64,000 bases of DNA from Stenotrophomonas sp. YIM B06876 (GCF_030711595.1 NZ_JAUJUJ010000013.1:1-64000); one strand, 5' to 3'; shown: positions 1 through 9,959, counted from the stretch's first letter. The notes: generated by a model from the sequence alone, not told the origin. Program-made: numbers and translations.

Positions 1-1226
1 ATGCGCCGGCCGCTGGCGCTGAGGATGCCGCGATCACCCAGCGCGCCGAGCCGTTGCAGCAGTTCGCGCGCGGCGGCCAACGCCCCGGCCGGCGGCGTGT
101 CGACAAAGCGCAGCTCGTCACTGCCCCACGCGGCCAGTTCCAGCGCCAACCCGGCCAGTTCCACCTGCGCCATTTCCGGCCGGCGCTGCGCTTCCAGCCG
201 CTGCGACTGCGGCCACAACCGGTAGGCCCAACCATCGGCCACGCGCCCGGCGCGGCCGGCACGCTGGTCGGCCGAAGCCTGCGAGATGGCCACCACATCC
301 AGTCGCGAAAACCCGCTGTTGGGGTCGTAGCGCGGCTCGCGGGCCAGCCCGGCATCGATCACCACGCGCACCCCGGGCAGCGTCACCGAGGATTCGGCGA
401 CATTGGTCGCCAGCACCACCCGGCGCTGGCCCTGCGGATCGGGCTGCAGCACGCGGCTCTGCTGCTCGACCGGCAACTCGCCATGCAACGGCAACAGCGC
501 GATGGCCGGGTCCAGCCCCTGCTGCAGTGCCGCCTGCACCTTTGCGATTTCGCGCTGGCCGGGCAGGAACACCAGCACGTCGCCGGGATGCTGCGCCAGC
601 GCGTGTTCGACCGCGCGCCGCGCCTGCGCTTCCAGCGCCTCCTCGCGCCGCGCCGGAAAGTGGCGGATCTCCACCGGGAAACCGCGCCCGGCACTGGACA
701 GCCGCGGCGCCTGCAGAAAGGTCGCCAGCCGCTCGCCATCGAGTGTGGCCGACATCACCACGATGCGCAGGTCCGGGCGCAGCTGCGATTGCACGTCCAG
801 CGCCAGCGCCAGGCCGAGATCGCCGGCCAGATGGCGTTCGTGGAATTCATCGAACAGCAGTGCGCCGACGCCGTCGAGCAGCGGATCGTCCTGCAGCATC
901 CGGGTCAGGATGCCTTCGGTGACGACCTCGATCCGGGTGCGCGCACCGATCCTGTTCTCGAAGCGGATGCGGTAGCCGACCGTGTCGCCGACCGGTTCGC
1001 CGAGCTGGCGCGCCATGAAGGTCGCGGCACTGCGCGCGGCCACCCGCCGCGGTTCCAGCATGATGATCTTCTGCGTGCCCAGCCATGGCGCATCCAGCAG
1101 CGCCAGCGGCACTTGGGTGGTCTTGCCGGCACCGGGCGGGGCTTCGAGCACCAGGCGGGGGTGCGCGAGAAGCTGCTCGCGGATCTGCGGCAGCAACGGG
1201 GAAATCGGGAATTCGGAGGAGGCCAT
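1..1226 (-). CDS. hrpB: ATP-dependent helicase HrpB, N-terminal part (cut by window edge)
   Basis: The frame is open from the ATG at 1226 to the left edge, giving about 408 residues of a protein that is usually over 800. It reads as a DEAH-box helicase of the HrpB branch. Walker A (GAGKTT) is near residues 32-37, the DEAH-type box reads DEFH near 126-129, and the SAT motif is near 159-161. The family unwinds RNA or DNA with ATP, but the role of HrpB in bacteria is poorly defined. The start is favoured because the conserved opening (ISPLLPQIREQL) begins at once. It is divergent from tatD, with about 95 bases between them. HrpA is unlikely, since HrpA has a long extension before the helicase core. 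Confidence 0.9.
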   Translation of the reverse strand, partial: MASSEFPISPLLPQIREQLLAHPRLVLEAPPGAGKTTQVPLALLDAPWLGTQKIIMLEPRRVAARSAATFMARQLGEPVGDTVGYRIRFENRIGARTRIEVVTEGILTRMLQDDPLLDGVGALLFDEFHERHLAGDLGLALALDVQSQLRPDLRIVVMSATLDGERLATFLQAPRLSSAGRGFPVEIRHFPARREEALEAQARRAVEHALAQHPGDVLVFLPGQREIAKVQAALQQGLDPAIALLPLHGELPVEQQSRVLQPDPQGQRRVVLATNVAESSVTLPGVRVVIDAGLAREPRYDPNSGFSRLDVVAISQASADQRAGRAGRVADGWAYRLWPQSQRLEAQRRPEMAQVELAGLALELAAWGSDELRFVDTPPAGALAAARELLQRLGALGDRGILSASGRR

Positions 1227-1321
1227 GCGGTGCAAGGATAAAGCCTGGCACCCGCCCATCGCCGGCTCGGCCCGCACCCCAGCGCCTACAATGCGTGTTT
1301 TCCGCGACACCCGACCTTGCA

Positions 1322-2137
1322 ATGCATCTGATCGATATCGGCGCCAACCTCACCCATGATTCCTTTGATCGCGACCGCGATGACGTGCTGGCGCGGGCGC
1401 GCGCGGCCGGGGTGGTGCAGATGGTGATCACCGGGGCCAGCCGCGCGCACTCGCCGATGGCGCTGCGGCTGGCGCAGCAGCACCCGGGTTTCCTGTACGC
1501 CACCGCCGGGGTGCATCCGCACCATGCGCTGGAATACACCGACGAGTGCGATGCGGAAATGCGCGCGCTGCATGCGCACCCGGAAGTAGTGGCGGTGGGC
1601 GAATGCGGGCTGGACTACTTCCGCGATTTCTCGCCGCGTCCGGCGCAGCGTCGCGCCTTTGCCCGGCAGCTGCAGCTGGCCAGCGAAGTCACCACCGCCG
1701 ATGGCGCGCGCAAGCCGCTGTTCCTGCACCAGCGCGAGGCGCACGGCGATTTCATGGGCATGATGAAGGAGTTCGACGGCCAGCTTGGCGCGGCGGTGGT
1801 GCACTGCTTCACCGGCGAGCGCCAGGAGATGTTCGATTACCTGGACCAGGACTGGTACATCGGCATCACCGGCTGGCTGTGCGACGAGCGCCGCGGTGCG
1901 CACCTGCGCGAGCTGGTCCGGCACATCCCGGCCGAGCGGCTGATGATCGAGACCGACTCGCCGTACCTGCTGCCGCGCACGCTCAAGCCGCTGCCCAAGG
2001 ACCGCCGCAACGAGCCGCGCTTCCTGGCCCATATTGTCGAGGAGCTGGCGCGCGACCGTGGCGAGGAGGTCGCGCTCACCGCGGCCAATGCAACCGCGGC
2101 CACGCGTGCGTTCTTCCGCCTGCCGGTCTCAGCCTGA
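1322..2137 (+). CDS. tatD: TatD-family metal-dependent deoxyribonuclease
   Basis: This 271-residue protein matches TatD proper throughout. It opens with MHLIDIGANLT, where other TatD-family members have an HxH motif, and carries GECGLD, HCFTG, ITGWxCDERRG and ETDSPYLLPR. These are the metal-ligand and active-site blocks of the TIM-barrel hydrolase. TatD is a cytoplasmic 3'-5' exonuclease linked to DNA repair and DNA fragmentation; it is not needed for Tat export despite its name. The ATG at 1322 starts exactly at the conserved N-terminus. It stands alone, divergent from hrpB and convergent with the histidine kinase, whose stop codon it overlaps by nine bases. Confidence 0.93.
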   Translation: MHLIDIGANLTHDSFDRDRDDVLARARAAGVVQMVITGASRAHSPMALRLAQQHPGFLYATAGVHPHHALEYTDECDAEMRALHAHPEVVAVGECGLDYFRDFSPRPAQRRAFARQLQLASEVTTADGARKPLFLHQREAHGDFMGMMKEFDGQLGAAVVHCFTGERQEMFDYLDQDWYIGITGWLCDERRGAHLRELVRHIPAERLMIETDSPYLLPRTLKPLPKDRRNEPRFLAHIVEELARDRGEEVALTAANATAATRAFFRLPVSA

Positions 2138-3496
2138 GGCGGGAAACACCACCCGGATGCGGGCACCGCCGCTGGGCGACTGGCTGATATGGAACTGCGC
2201 GCCGTGGCGCTCGGCGATCTCAGCCACGATTGCCAGTCCCAGGCCGCAGCCATCGCCCTGCTGCGTGTTGCGGTAGAAACGCTCCACCACGCGGCCACGC
2301 TCGGCTTCGGCAATACCGGGGCCATTGTCATCGACCAGGATCGTCGGCGGTGAGGCTTGCAGGGTCAGTGTCACCTGGCCTTGTTTGCGGCCATAGCGCA
2401 GCGCGTTGTCGACCAGGTTGCCGACCAGCTCGCGCAGCAGTTGCGCCTCACCACGGACGAATACGCCCTGGTCGGGGCCTTCGTAGCCCAGGTCCGCCTG
2501 TTGCGCGATGGCCTGGTCGGCATGCTGTTCCAGCACCTCGCGGCACAGCTCGGCAAGATCAAGCCGGCGCAGTTCCAGCACACCGCTGTCGCCGGCTTCG
2601 GAGCGGTTGAGCATCAGGATCTGGTGGGTCAGGTGATGCAGCCGGCCAAGGCCCTCGCGCACCGCATTGAGCGCGCTGCGCTGCGCGGAAGGGTCCTGCT
2701 CGCGCAATGCGCTTTCCAGCTGCACCTGCATCGCCGCCAGCGGTGTACGCAGCTGGTGCGCGGCATTGGCGACAAAACGCTGCTGTTGCTGTTGCGCGGC
2801 CGCCAGACGCGCGATCAGGGTGTTGATCGCATACAGCGCCGGCTGCAGTTCACGCGGGCTGTCGCCCGGAGTCGGCAGGGGTTGCAGGTTGCCGATGTCG
2901 AACGTGGCCAGTTGTTGCGCGGCCTGGTTGGTGGTCCGGATCGCCGCGCCCACGCCCCACCAGATCATCAGCCCGGCCAGGGTCAGCACCGTGGCCTGCA
3001 GGGGAATGCTCGACAGCAGCAGGCGTCGCTCCAGCCGGTGGCGTTTGATCAGGGTTTCGGCGGCGCGGATGGTTACCGGTTCAGCACTGGTGGCGATGCG
3101 CGTGTGGATCTGCACCGCACGCACGGTATGACCGTCGATGCGGGTCTCGTAGTAGTGCGTGCCATCGCCGCTGCCGGCCGCGGCGGCAGGAATGGCCGGG
3201 TCACCGAACAGCGTGGTATCGCCGCTGATCACCTGCCCGTAGACGTGGTCGACCGTGTCCCAGGTGAACATGCGCGCGGTGGCCTGCGGCATGTCGATCC
3301 GCACCTGGCCGTCCTCGCTGTGCAACAGTTGGGTCAGCGACATCGCCGAATCCCACAGCCAGCGGTCGTAGACCTGTTCGGCATAGTGACGGGCCAGCGC
3401 GAACGAGCCGACCGCGCTGGCCAGCAGCAGCAACAGCAGCGGCAGCCACAGCCGGCGCAGCAGCACATTGCGCAGGCTGTCCGGGGTGCGTGTCAT
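2129..3496 (-). CDS. Sensor histidine kinase next to metal efflux operon
   Basis: The 455-residue protein has an inner-membrane segment near residues 15-35, a periplasmic sensor region, and a second membrane segment near 163-186. The kinase core follows: H-box AAHQLRTPL with the phosphorylated His at about 247, N-box NLVDNALRY near 360, G1 DNGPG near 390 and a GLGL G2 box near 418. The layout resembles the TctE/QseC type. Its start codon overlaps the end of the response regulator by four bases, so the pair is co-translated. It is divergent from a czcCBA-type operon, which suggests, but does not show, that it senses a metal in the periplasm. Confidence 0.88.
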   Translation of the reverse strand: MTRTPDSLRNVLLRRLWLPLLLLLLASAVGSFALARHYAEQVYDRWLWDSAMSLTQLLHSEDGQVRIDMPQATARMFTWDTVDHVYGQVISGDTTLFGDPAIPAAAAGSGDGTHYYETRIDGHTVRAVQIHTRIATSAEPVTIRAAETLIKRHRLERRLLLSSIPLQATVLTLAGLMIWWGVGAAIRTTNQAAQQLATFDIGNLQPLPTPGDSPRELQPALYAINTLIARLAAAQQQQQRFVANAAHQLRTPLAAMQVQLESALREQDPSAQRSALNAVREGLGRLHHLTHQILMLNRSEAGDSGVLELRRLDLAELCREVLEQHADQAIAQQADLGYEGPDQGVFVRGEAQLLRELVGNLVDNALRYGRKQGQVTLTLQASPPTILVDDNGPGIAEAERGRVVERFYRNTQQGDGCGLGLAIVAEIAERHGAQFHISQSPSGGARIRVVFPASG

Positions 3497-4167
3497 GGCG
3501 TGGATTCCAGCCGGTAGCCGAGCCCACGCAACATGCGGATGCCGACCTGGGTGTCGGCATCGGCCAGCTTGCGCCGCAGCCGGCTCATATGCACCTCGAT
3601 CACCGACAGGCTGGCGTCGGCGTCCCAGTTGTAGACCGCATCGAACAGGCGCTGCTTGGAAACGACACGGCCCGGTTGCTGCAGCAGGATTTCGATCAGC
3701 GCCAGCTCGCGCGCGGTCAGGTCCAGCCGGGTGCCATCGTCCAGTTGCAGGCTGCGGTTGCCGGTGTCGAATACCAGCCGACCGATGCTGCGGTGGCTGG
3801 CGGCCTGGCCACGGCGTCGCGCCAGCGCACGCAGGCGTGCTTCCAGTTCGCCCAGCGCAAATGGTTTGGCCAGATAGTCGTCGGCACCCGAATCCAGCCC
3901 GCGGATGCGGTCTTCGATACCGTCGCGTGCGGTCAGGATCAGCACCGGCGCCTGCAGGCCATCGCGCCGCAGCTGCGCCAGCAACTCCAGGCCATCGGCG
4001 TCGGGCAGGCCCAGGTCGAGGATCAGCAGGTCGTAATCCACCACCGCCACCGAGCCCGGCACCTGTTGCGCGGTGGTCACGTGGTCGCAGGCATGGCCGG
4101 ATTGCGCCAATGCGCGCAGCAATCCTTCAGCCAGTTTCTGGTCGTCTTCAATCAGCAGAATACGCAT
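3493..4167 (-). CDS. OmpR/PhoB-type response regulator
   Basis: This 224-residue protein has a receiver domain with the acidic pair D8/D9, the phosphoacceptor D51 (in ILDLGLPD) and the conserved Lys at 101 (KPF). A C-terminal winged helix follows, with RELALIEILLQQPGRVVS and the VxxHMSRLRRKL recognition helix. The start at 4167 (MRILLIEDDQ) is preferred over an upstream in-frame ATG because it matches the family N-terminus. Only 62 bases separate it from the efflux operon on the other strand, so one regulator-bound region could control both. It is probably the DNA-binding partner of the downstream kinase. Confidence 0.9.
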   Translation of the reverse strand: MRILLIEDDQKLAEGLLRALAQSGHACDHVTTAQQVPGSVAVVDYDLLILDLGLPDADGLELLAQLRRDGLQAPVLILTARDGIEDRIRGLDSGADDYLAKPFALGELEARLRALARRRGQAASHRSIGRLVFDTGNRSLQLDDGTRLDLTARELALIEILLQQPGRVVSKQRLFDAVYNWDADASLSVIEVHMSRLRRKLADADTQVGIRMLRGLGYRLESTP

Positions 4168-4229
4168 TGCAAGCTTCGCGCAAGGTCGCGGCAAGTTTCC
4201 CGAAAGTGCACCACCTTATCGTGCCGCGG

Positions 4230-5498
4230 ATGAAACCGAACCCTATTGTTGCGCCGGTCATACTGGCGCTGCTGTTGTCGCCCGTGACCGCGCATGCCCT
4301 GTCGCTGGCCGAAGCCGAACAGGCCATGCAGGTGCAGAACCCGGAACTGGAGGCGGCCCGCATCGAGCTGCGCGGCGCGCAGGGCGATCTGCTGGCGGCG
4401 CGCCGGCGGCCCCCTGCCGAGCTGGCGCTGGGGACCTCCAAGATCAGCCCGCTCGAGGGTGTTGGCAGTGGCCGCTGGCAGCACAAGCGGATGGACAGCA
4501 CGCTGGGGCTGGGCTGGACCTGGGAGCGGGGTGGCAAGCGCCGGTTGCGTATCGGCACCGCGCAGGCCGGCGCCGACGCGGCCGCGCTGGAGCTGCTCGA
4601 CAGCCAACGCCAGCAACGGCTGGCGCTGCATGAAGCCTACTTCGGCGTGAAAGCCGCGCAGCTGCATCTGCAGGTGGCGCAGGAGAACCGCGCGGCGTCC
4701 GCGCGCGCGCTGGCCGCTGCCGAGCTGCAGCTCACGTCCGGTGCGATTGCGCCGATCGAGCGCAACCGGCTGGCGGTGGAAGACCTCAAGGTCGAAGCCG
4801 AGAGCCATGTGGCCGAGCAGGAACTGCTTGAGGCCCGCAGTGAACTGGCCTTACTGATCGGCCATAGCGCCGCGCTGGAACAGTTGAGCGCGGATGATCC
4901 GTGGCCTGCGCTGCTGTCTGGCGGAATGCTGGAACCGGCGCCCGGTGCGCTGGAACAGCGGGCCGATCTGCTGGCGGCGCAGGCGCGCGTGGACGCGGCC
5001 GACGCCGCCCGTGCGCTGGCACGCAGCCAGCGTCGCCGCGATGTGCAACTGGGGCTGGAAGCCGAACGTGAGCCGACCGACATCGGCGGTGTCAGCTGGG
5101 GCATGTCGATCAGCGTGCCGCTCAACGGCCCCAATCACTATCGCGGTGAATGGCAACGTGCCGAGGCCGATTACGACGCCGCGGTGCTGGAGCGCAACCG
5201 GCTGCGCAGCGAGGCGCGCCTGCAGCTGTTGCAGGTCCAGCAGCAGCTGCAGGCGGCGAATGTGCGCCTGGCGCAGTACGAGCAGCAGCTGCTGCCGGCG
5301 GCCCGGCAGGCGCTGGACGGCATGGAGCTGGCATACCGGCGTGGTGCCGCCACCCTTACCGACCTGCTCGATGCGCGCCGCACCTGGCGCGAAGCCGACA
5401 GTGACCTGATCGATGCACGGCTGCTGCATGCCGTGACGCTGGCGCGCTGGCAGGCGCTTGGCACGTTGCCCTCTTTGCAAGGAACTCCTTCCCGATGA
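4230..5498 (+). CDS. czcC: CzcC-like outer membrane channel of heavy-metal efflux
   Basis: This 422-residue TolC/CzcC-family protein begins with a signal peptide (roughly residues 1-23, ending ...TAHA). The mature part is rich in long amphipathic helices with many Ala, Gln, Leu and Glu residues, and two repeated outer membrane efflux domains. It would form the trimeric outer membrane duct for the RND pump encoded downstream. It is the first gene of a three-gene operon whose members overlap by four bases each. The metal cannot be read from this protein. Naming follows the Czc/Cnr/Cus gene order C-B-A. Confidence 0.85.
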   Translation: MKPNPIVAPVILALLLSPVTAHALSLAEAEQAMQVQNPELEAARIELRGAQGDLLAARRRPPAELALGTSKISPLEGVGSGRWQHKRMDSTLGLGWTWERGGKRRLRIGTAQAGADAAALELLDSQRQQRLALHEAYFGVKAAQLHLQVAQENRAASARALAAAELQLTSGAIAPIERNRLAVEDLKVEAESHVAEQELLEARSELALLIGHSAALEQLSADDPWPALLSGGMLEPAPGALEQRADLLAAQARVDAADAARALARSQRRRDVQLGLEAEREPTDIGGVSWGMSISVPLNGPNHYRGEWQRAEADYDAAVLERNRLRSEARLQLLQVQQQLQAANVRLAQYEQQLLPAARQALDGMELAYRRGAATLTDLLDARRTWREADSDLIDARLLHAVTLARWQALGTLPSLQGTPSR

Positions 5499-6670
5499 CA
5501 CCGATGACTTCCCGTTCTGTTCCGCTGCCTGGGGCGCTGCTGCCGGTGGCGCTGGCCACGGTGCTGGCCGCCTGCAGTGCTTCTCCGGCCGCGGTGCCGG
5601 CCGCCGTACCGGCGGTGGAAGGCCAGCAGATCCGTTTTGCGGCCGACAGCCGGCAACTGAAGGTGCTGCGCAGCGAGGCCGCCGTTGCCGCCGCGGCCGG
5701 ACAACTGCAGTTGCCCGCCCGCATGGCGTGGGATGACACCCGCACCAGCTATCTGCGCGCGCCGCTGTCAGGGCAGGTGGCGCAACTGGCCGCCGTGCCG
5801 GGGCAGGCGGTCAAGGCCGGACAGGTTCTGGCGTGGATCGCCTCGCCGGAATACGGACAGATCCAGGCGGAAGGCGCGCGCGGCGCGGCCGAGTTGCGGC
5901 AGGCCACGCAGGAGCTGGCCCGCGTGCGCGAACTGCATGCGGCCGGCGTCGCTTCCGGGCGCGAACTGGATGAAGCGCAGACCGCGCTGGCGGCCAGCCG
6001 GGCCGAGCAGGCGCGCAGCCAGGCGTTGATGCGCGGTTTCGGCAATGGCCAGCACATCGACCAGCGGCTGCCGTTGCGCGCCCCGATCGACGGCGTGCTG
6101 GTCGAGCGCAACCTGAGCCCGGGCATGAGCGTGGGTGCCGACAGCGAGAAGCCGCTGGTGGTGGTGAGCGACCCGGCGCATCTGTGGTTGCTGGTCGATG
6201 TGCCGGAACATCTGGCCGGGCGTATCCATGCCGGCCAACCGGTGCAAGTCACCGATGCGACGGGCGCCACCGTGCAGACCCGCCTGGAACACGTGGCCGA
6301 TTATGTCGATCCGGAAACCCGGGTCATCCAGGCGCGAGCGCAGATCGACAACAGCGCACGCCGGTTCAAGGCCGGGCAGTACCTGCACGCGCAGCTGGAG
6401 TGGTCGATGGGCGAGGGGGTATCGGTGCCTGCCGACAGCGTGCTGCTGATCGACGATCAGCGCGTGGTGTTCGTGGAAGAGGCGGCCGGGCGCTTCCGGC
6501 GGCGTGACGTGCAGGCCGAGGACATCGGCAATGGCCGCGCCTGGATCAGCCACGGCGTGCAGCCGGGTGAAAAGGTGGTGGTCGATGGCGGCCTGCTGCT
6601 GCAGCAGCTGTTGGCACAGGCACCGTCCCCGGCGGCTGCCGGACATGGCAACACGCAGGCCGCACGATGA
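5495..6670 (+). CDS. czcB: CzcB-like periplasmic adaptor, lipoprotein
   Basis: The 391-residue protein starts in an ATGA overlap with czcC. Its N-terminus carries a lipobox (VLAAC, Cys about 27), so it is probably lipid-anchored. After that come the two half-motifs of a biotinyl-lipoyl domain (LSGQVAQLAAVPGQAVKAG and the later LRAPIDGVLVERNLSPGMSV) around a helical hairpin, then a beta-barrel domain. This is the membrane-fusion protein that joins the RND pump to the outer membrane channel. A second ATG three codons in is an alternative start. No His-rich metal-binding tail is visible. Confidence 0.87.
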   Translation: MTPMTSRSVPLPGALLPVALATVLAACSASPAAVPAAVPAVEGQQIRFAADSRQLKVLRSEAAVAAAAGQLQLPARMAWDDTRTSYLRAPLSGQVAQLAAVPGQAVKAGQVLAWIASPEYGQIQAEGARGAAELRQATQELARVRELHAAGVASGRELDEAQTALAASRAEQARSQALMRGFGNGQHIDQRLPLRAPIDGVLVERNLSPGMSVGADSEKPLVVVSDPAHLWLLVDVPEHLAGRIHAGQPVQVTDATGATVQTRLEHVADYVDPETRVIQARAQIDNSARRFKAGQYLHAQLEWSMGEGVSVPADSVLLIDDQRVVFVEEAAGRFRRRDVQAEDIGNGRAWISHGVQPGEKVVVDGGLLLQQLLAQAPSPAAAGHGNTQAAR

Positions 6671-9600
6671 TCGACCGTCTGGTTTCATGGTGCATGCGCC
6701 AGCCGGTGATGGTGATGCTGGCCTTGCTGGTGTTCATCGGCACTTCGCTGATCGCGTTCCGGCAGCTGCCGGTGGAAGCGTTTCCGGATGTGTCCGACAC
6801 CCAGGTGACCGTGGTGACCCTGCACCCGGGGCGCGCGGCCGAAGAGGTCGAGCGTGAGGTCACGATGCCGCTGGAAGTGGCGTTGTCGGGCATCCCGCAT
6901 TCGGTGCGGGTGTTCTCGCACACCCAGTTCGGCCTGTCGATGGTGATCCTCACCTTCGATGACGGCGCCGACGACTATTTCGCCCGTGCCCAGGTGCTGG
7001 AACGCCTGCGCGATGTGGAGCTGCCCGAGGGCGTGCAACCGGGTATCGAGCCGATGAGTTCGGCGGTGGGCGAGATCTACCGTTATGTGCTGCGTGGCGA
7101 GCACATGAGCTCCACCCAGCTGCGCACGGTGCAGGAATGGGTGATGGAGCGGCAGCTGCGCACCGTGCCCGGCGTGGCCGATGTGGTGAGCTTCGGCGGC
7201 TACCTGCGTACCTTCCAGGTGCAGCCGGATCTTGACCGGCTGCGTGATCGCGGCGTCAGCCTGGAAGAGTTCGCGCAGGCGCTGGAGGAGGGCAGTGGCA
7301 ATGCCGGTGGTGGCTATGTCGAAAAGGGCCAGCAGCAGTACCTGATACGTGGTATCGGGCTGATGCAGTCGTCCGAGGATATCGGCCGCATCGTCGTGGC
7401 CCAGCGCCACGGCGTGCCGGTGCTGGTCGGCGACCTGGCCAAGGTGGTCGATACCGGCCTGCCGCGCCAGGGACTGGTGGGCCAGGACGGCAACGACGAT
7501 GCCGTGTTCGGCATGGTGCTGATGCGCAAGGGCGAGAACCCTTCGCTGGTGCTCGATGCACTGCATGAACGGATCGCCCAGATCGAGGCCAAGCAGCTGC
7601 CGGCCGGGGTCAGCATCGAGCCGTTCTACGACCGCTCGTGGCTGGTATCGACCACCTTGCGCACCGTGTTCGGCAATCTGGTCGAAGGGGCGGTGCTGGT
7701 GTTCCTGGTGTTGTGGCTGTTTCTCTACAACGCCCGTGCGGCCCTGATTGTCGCGGCGATGATGCCGCTGGCGTTGCTGTCGACCTTCCTCGGCCTGACG
7801 TTGTGGGGGGTGCCGGCGAACCTGCTGTCACTGGGGGCGATGGACTTCGGCATCATCATCGATGGCGCGGTGATCGTCACCGAGCACATCGTCGCGCGGC
7901 TGGCGCTGTTGCCGCCCGGATCGGACCGGAAAACGCGCTATTCCACGGTGTTGTCGGCCACCAGTGAAGTGGGGCGGCCGACGTTCTTCTCGATGCTGAT
8001 CATCATCGCCGCGCACATCCCGATCTTCACCCTGCAGCGCCATGAAGGCCGCATGTTCGCGCCGATGGCCTATTCGGTGACATCGGCGCTGATCGGCGCG
8101 TTGCTACTGGCGCTGACCCTGGTGCCGCTGCTGTGCTACTGGTGGCTGGGGCGCGAGAAGAAACCGGCGCGCGCCAATCCGTTGATGCAGCGCTTGAGCA
8201 GTGCCTACCAGCCGCTGCTGGAACGGGCGCTGGCGCGGCCGCGTGCGGTGGCACTGGCGGCGCTGGCGATACTGGCGGTGACCTTGACACTGGGCACGCG
8301 GCTGGGCAGCGAGTTCCTGCCGGAGCTGGACGAAGGCTCGATCTGGCTGACCGCCACGCTCGATCCCAGTACCAGCCTCGGCGAAGCGCAGACACAGTCC
8401 AAACATATCCGCGCGCTGGTCGGCAGCCTGCCCGAGGTGTCCACCATCGTGGCCAAGCTTGGCCGCCCGGAAGACGGGTCCGATGCCAAGGGCGCCAACC
8501 AGATCGAAGCGCTGGTGGCACTCAAGCCGGAGAAGGAATGGCCGACGGGCCGCAGCAAGGCGCAGCTGGTCGATGAGATGCAGCGGTTGCTGGAGCAGCG
8601 TATTCCCGGTCCGGAATTCTCGATTTCGCAGCCGGTGCGCGACAACATCCTGGAGAGCATCTCGCAGATCAAGGGGCAGATCGTCATCAAGGTCAGCGGT
8701 GACGACCTCAAGCAGCTGGACGGCTACGCCAAGCAGATCCTGGCGCAGGTGCGCGATGTGGAGGGTGTGGAAAGTGCCTTCATCGACCGTGACGGCAGCC
8801 TGCCGCAGCTGCAGGTCCATATCGACCGCGAACGTGCCGCCCGCTACGGCCTGAGCGTCAAGGCGATCGATGCGGTCATCGAGACCGCCATCGGCGGCCG
8901 CGAGGTGGGCGAGCTGTGGGACGGCGAGCGCCGTTTCCCGATCACACTGCGGCTGGCCGAACAGGATCGCGAACTGCAACGGCTGAAGACGGTGCCGGTC
9001 GATATCGGCGATGGGCATACGGTGACGCTGGGCGATGTCGCCGAGTTCCGCATGGCCAGTGGCGCGATCAACATTTCGCGCGACAACAGCCAGCGGGTGA
9101 AGGCGGTCAGCATCTTCATCGCCGGCCGCGACATGGGCAGCGTGGTGGCCGATATGCGCCAGCAGCTGGATGCCCACCTCCAGCTGTCGCCGGGTTACCA
9201 GATCAGCTGGTCGGGCGAGTTCGAGAACCAGGAACGGGCGATGAAGCGGCTGGCGTGGGTGGTGCCGCTGTCGGTGCTGATCATCTTCGTGCTGCTGTTC
9301 GATGCGTTCAAGGACGTCACCAGCGCCGGGCTGATTCTGGCCAATGTCCCGTTCGCGATGATCGGTGGCATCCTGGCGTTGCTGCTGACCGGGATACCGT
9401 TGTCGGTCTCGGCGGCGATCGGTTTCATCGCCCTGTTCGGCCAGGCGGTGCTCAACGGCGTGGTGATGCTCAGCCGCTTCGGGCAGCTGCGTGAGGCCGG
9501 CATGGGCCTGTACGAGTCGGTGGTGCAGGGCTCGCTGCAACGGTTGCGGACGGTGTTGATGACCGCGCTGCTGGCGATGTTCGGGCTGCTGCCGATGGCG

Positions 9601-9756
9601 ACCTCGCATGCGATCGGTGCCGAAACCCAGAAGCCGCTGGCGGTGGTGGTCATCGGCGGCCTGATCTCGGCCATGCTGTTGACGCTGCTGGTATTGCCGG
9701 CGTTGTACTACTGGGTACACCAGCGCCGCGAACGCAGGCAGCAAACACTGGCCTGA
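6667..9756 (+). CDS. czcA: CzcA-like heavy-metal RND efflux pump
   Basis: The protein is 1029 residues, normal for HME-RND pumps, with an N-terminal membrane helix and two six-helix blocks after large periplasmic loops. In the fourth helix the motif near residues 391-402 reads AMDFGIIIDGAV. The DFG...DGA form marks divalent-cation pumps of the CzcA/CnrA group rather than the CusA Cu/Ag type. Substrates are therefore most likely Zn, Co, Cd or Ni, inferred from the motif only. It overlaps czcB by four bases. The hairpin at 9770-9795 follows the stop. Confidence 0.92.
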   Translation: MIDRLVSWCMRQPVMVMLALLVFIGTSLIAFRQLPVEAFPDVSDTQVTVVTLHPGRAAEEVEREVTMPLEVALSGIPHSVRVFSHTQFGLSMVILTFDDGADDYFARAQVLERLRDVELPEGVQPGIEPMSSAVGEIYRYVLRGEHMSSTQLRTVQEWVMERQLRTVPGVADVVSFGGYLRTFQVQPDLDRLRDRGVSLEEFAQALEEGSGNAGGGYVEKGQQQYLIRGIGLMQSSEDIGRIVVAQRHGVPVLVGDLAKVVDTGLPRQGLVGQDGNDDAVFGMVLMRKGENPSLVLDALHERIAQIEAKQLPAGVSIEPFYDRSWLVSTTLRTVFGNLVEGAVLVFLVLWLFLYNARAALIVAAMMPLALLSTFLGLTLWGVPANLLSLGAMDFGIIIDGAVIVTEHIVARLALLPPGSDRKTRYSTVLSATSEVGRPTFFSMLIIIAAHIPIFTLQRHEGRMFAPMAYSVTSALIGALLLALTLVPLLCYWWLGREKKPARANPLMQRLSSAYQPLLERALARPRAVALAALAILAVTLTLGTRLGSEFLPELDEGSIWLTATLDPSTSLGEAQTQSKHIRALVGSLPEVSTIVAKLGRPEDGSDAKGANQIEALVALKPEKEWPTGRSKAQLVDEMQRLLEQRIPGPEFSISQPVRDNILESISQIKGQIVIKVSGDDLKQLDGYAKQILAQVRDVEGVESAFIDRDGSLPQLQVHIDRERAARYGLSVKAIDAVIETAIGGREVGELWDGERRFPITLRLAEQDRELQRLKTVPVDIGDGHTVTLGDVAEFRMASGAINISRDNSQRVKAVSIFIAGRDMGSVVADMRQQLDAHLQLSPGYQISWSGEFENQERAMKRLAWVVPLSVLIIFVLLFDAFKDVTSAGLILANVPFAMIGGILALLLTGIPLSVSAAIGFIALFGQAVLNGVVMLSRFGQLREAGMGLYESVVQGSLQRLRTVLMTALLAMFGLLPMATSHAIGAETQKPLAVVVIGGLISAMLLTLLVLPALYYWVHQRRERRQQTLA

Positions 9757-9768
9757 CTGCGCGCACCG

Positions 9769-9795
9769 TGCGCCGGCCCCGCTGGGCCGGCGTTC
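9769..9795 (+). terminator. Hairpin after czcA
   Basis: A GC-rich inverted repeat (GCGCCGGCCC, loop CGCT, GGGCCGGCGT) lies about 13 bases after the czcA stop. There is no clear T-run, so it may be only a 3' end-stabilising hairpin rather than a full intrinsic terminator. Confidence 0.45.
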
Positions 9796-9959
9796 CCTCC
9801 GGGGCGTGATATCAACGCGGTTGCGGCTCGACCAGCGCGACCTGTGACGCGGGAGCGGTCTGGCCGAGGTAGCGGCAACCTGCAGGCCTACAACGCGTCC
9901 CGCGTGGGACCTACAACATGGGCGACGCCGGCGACATGCGTGGGGCCCCCGCGTAACTC

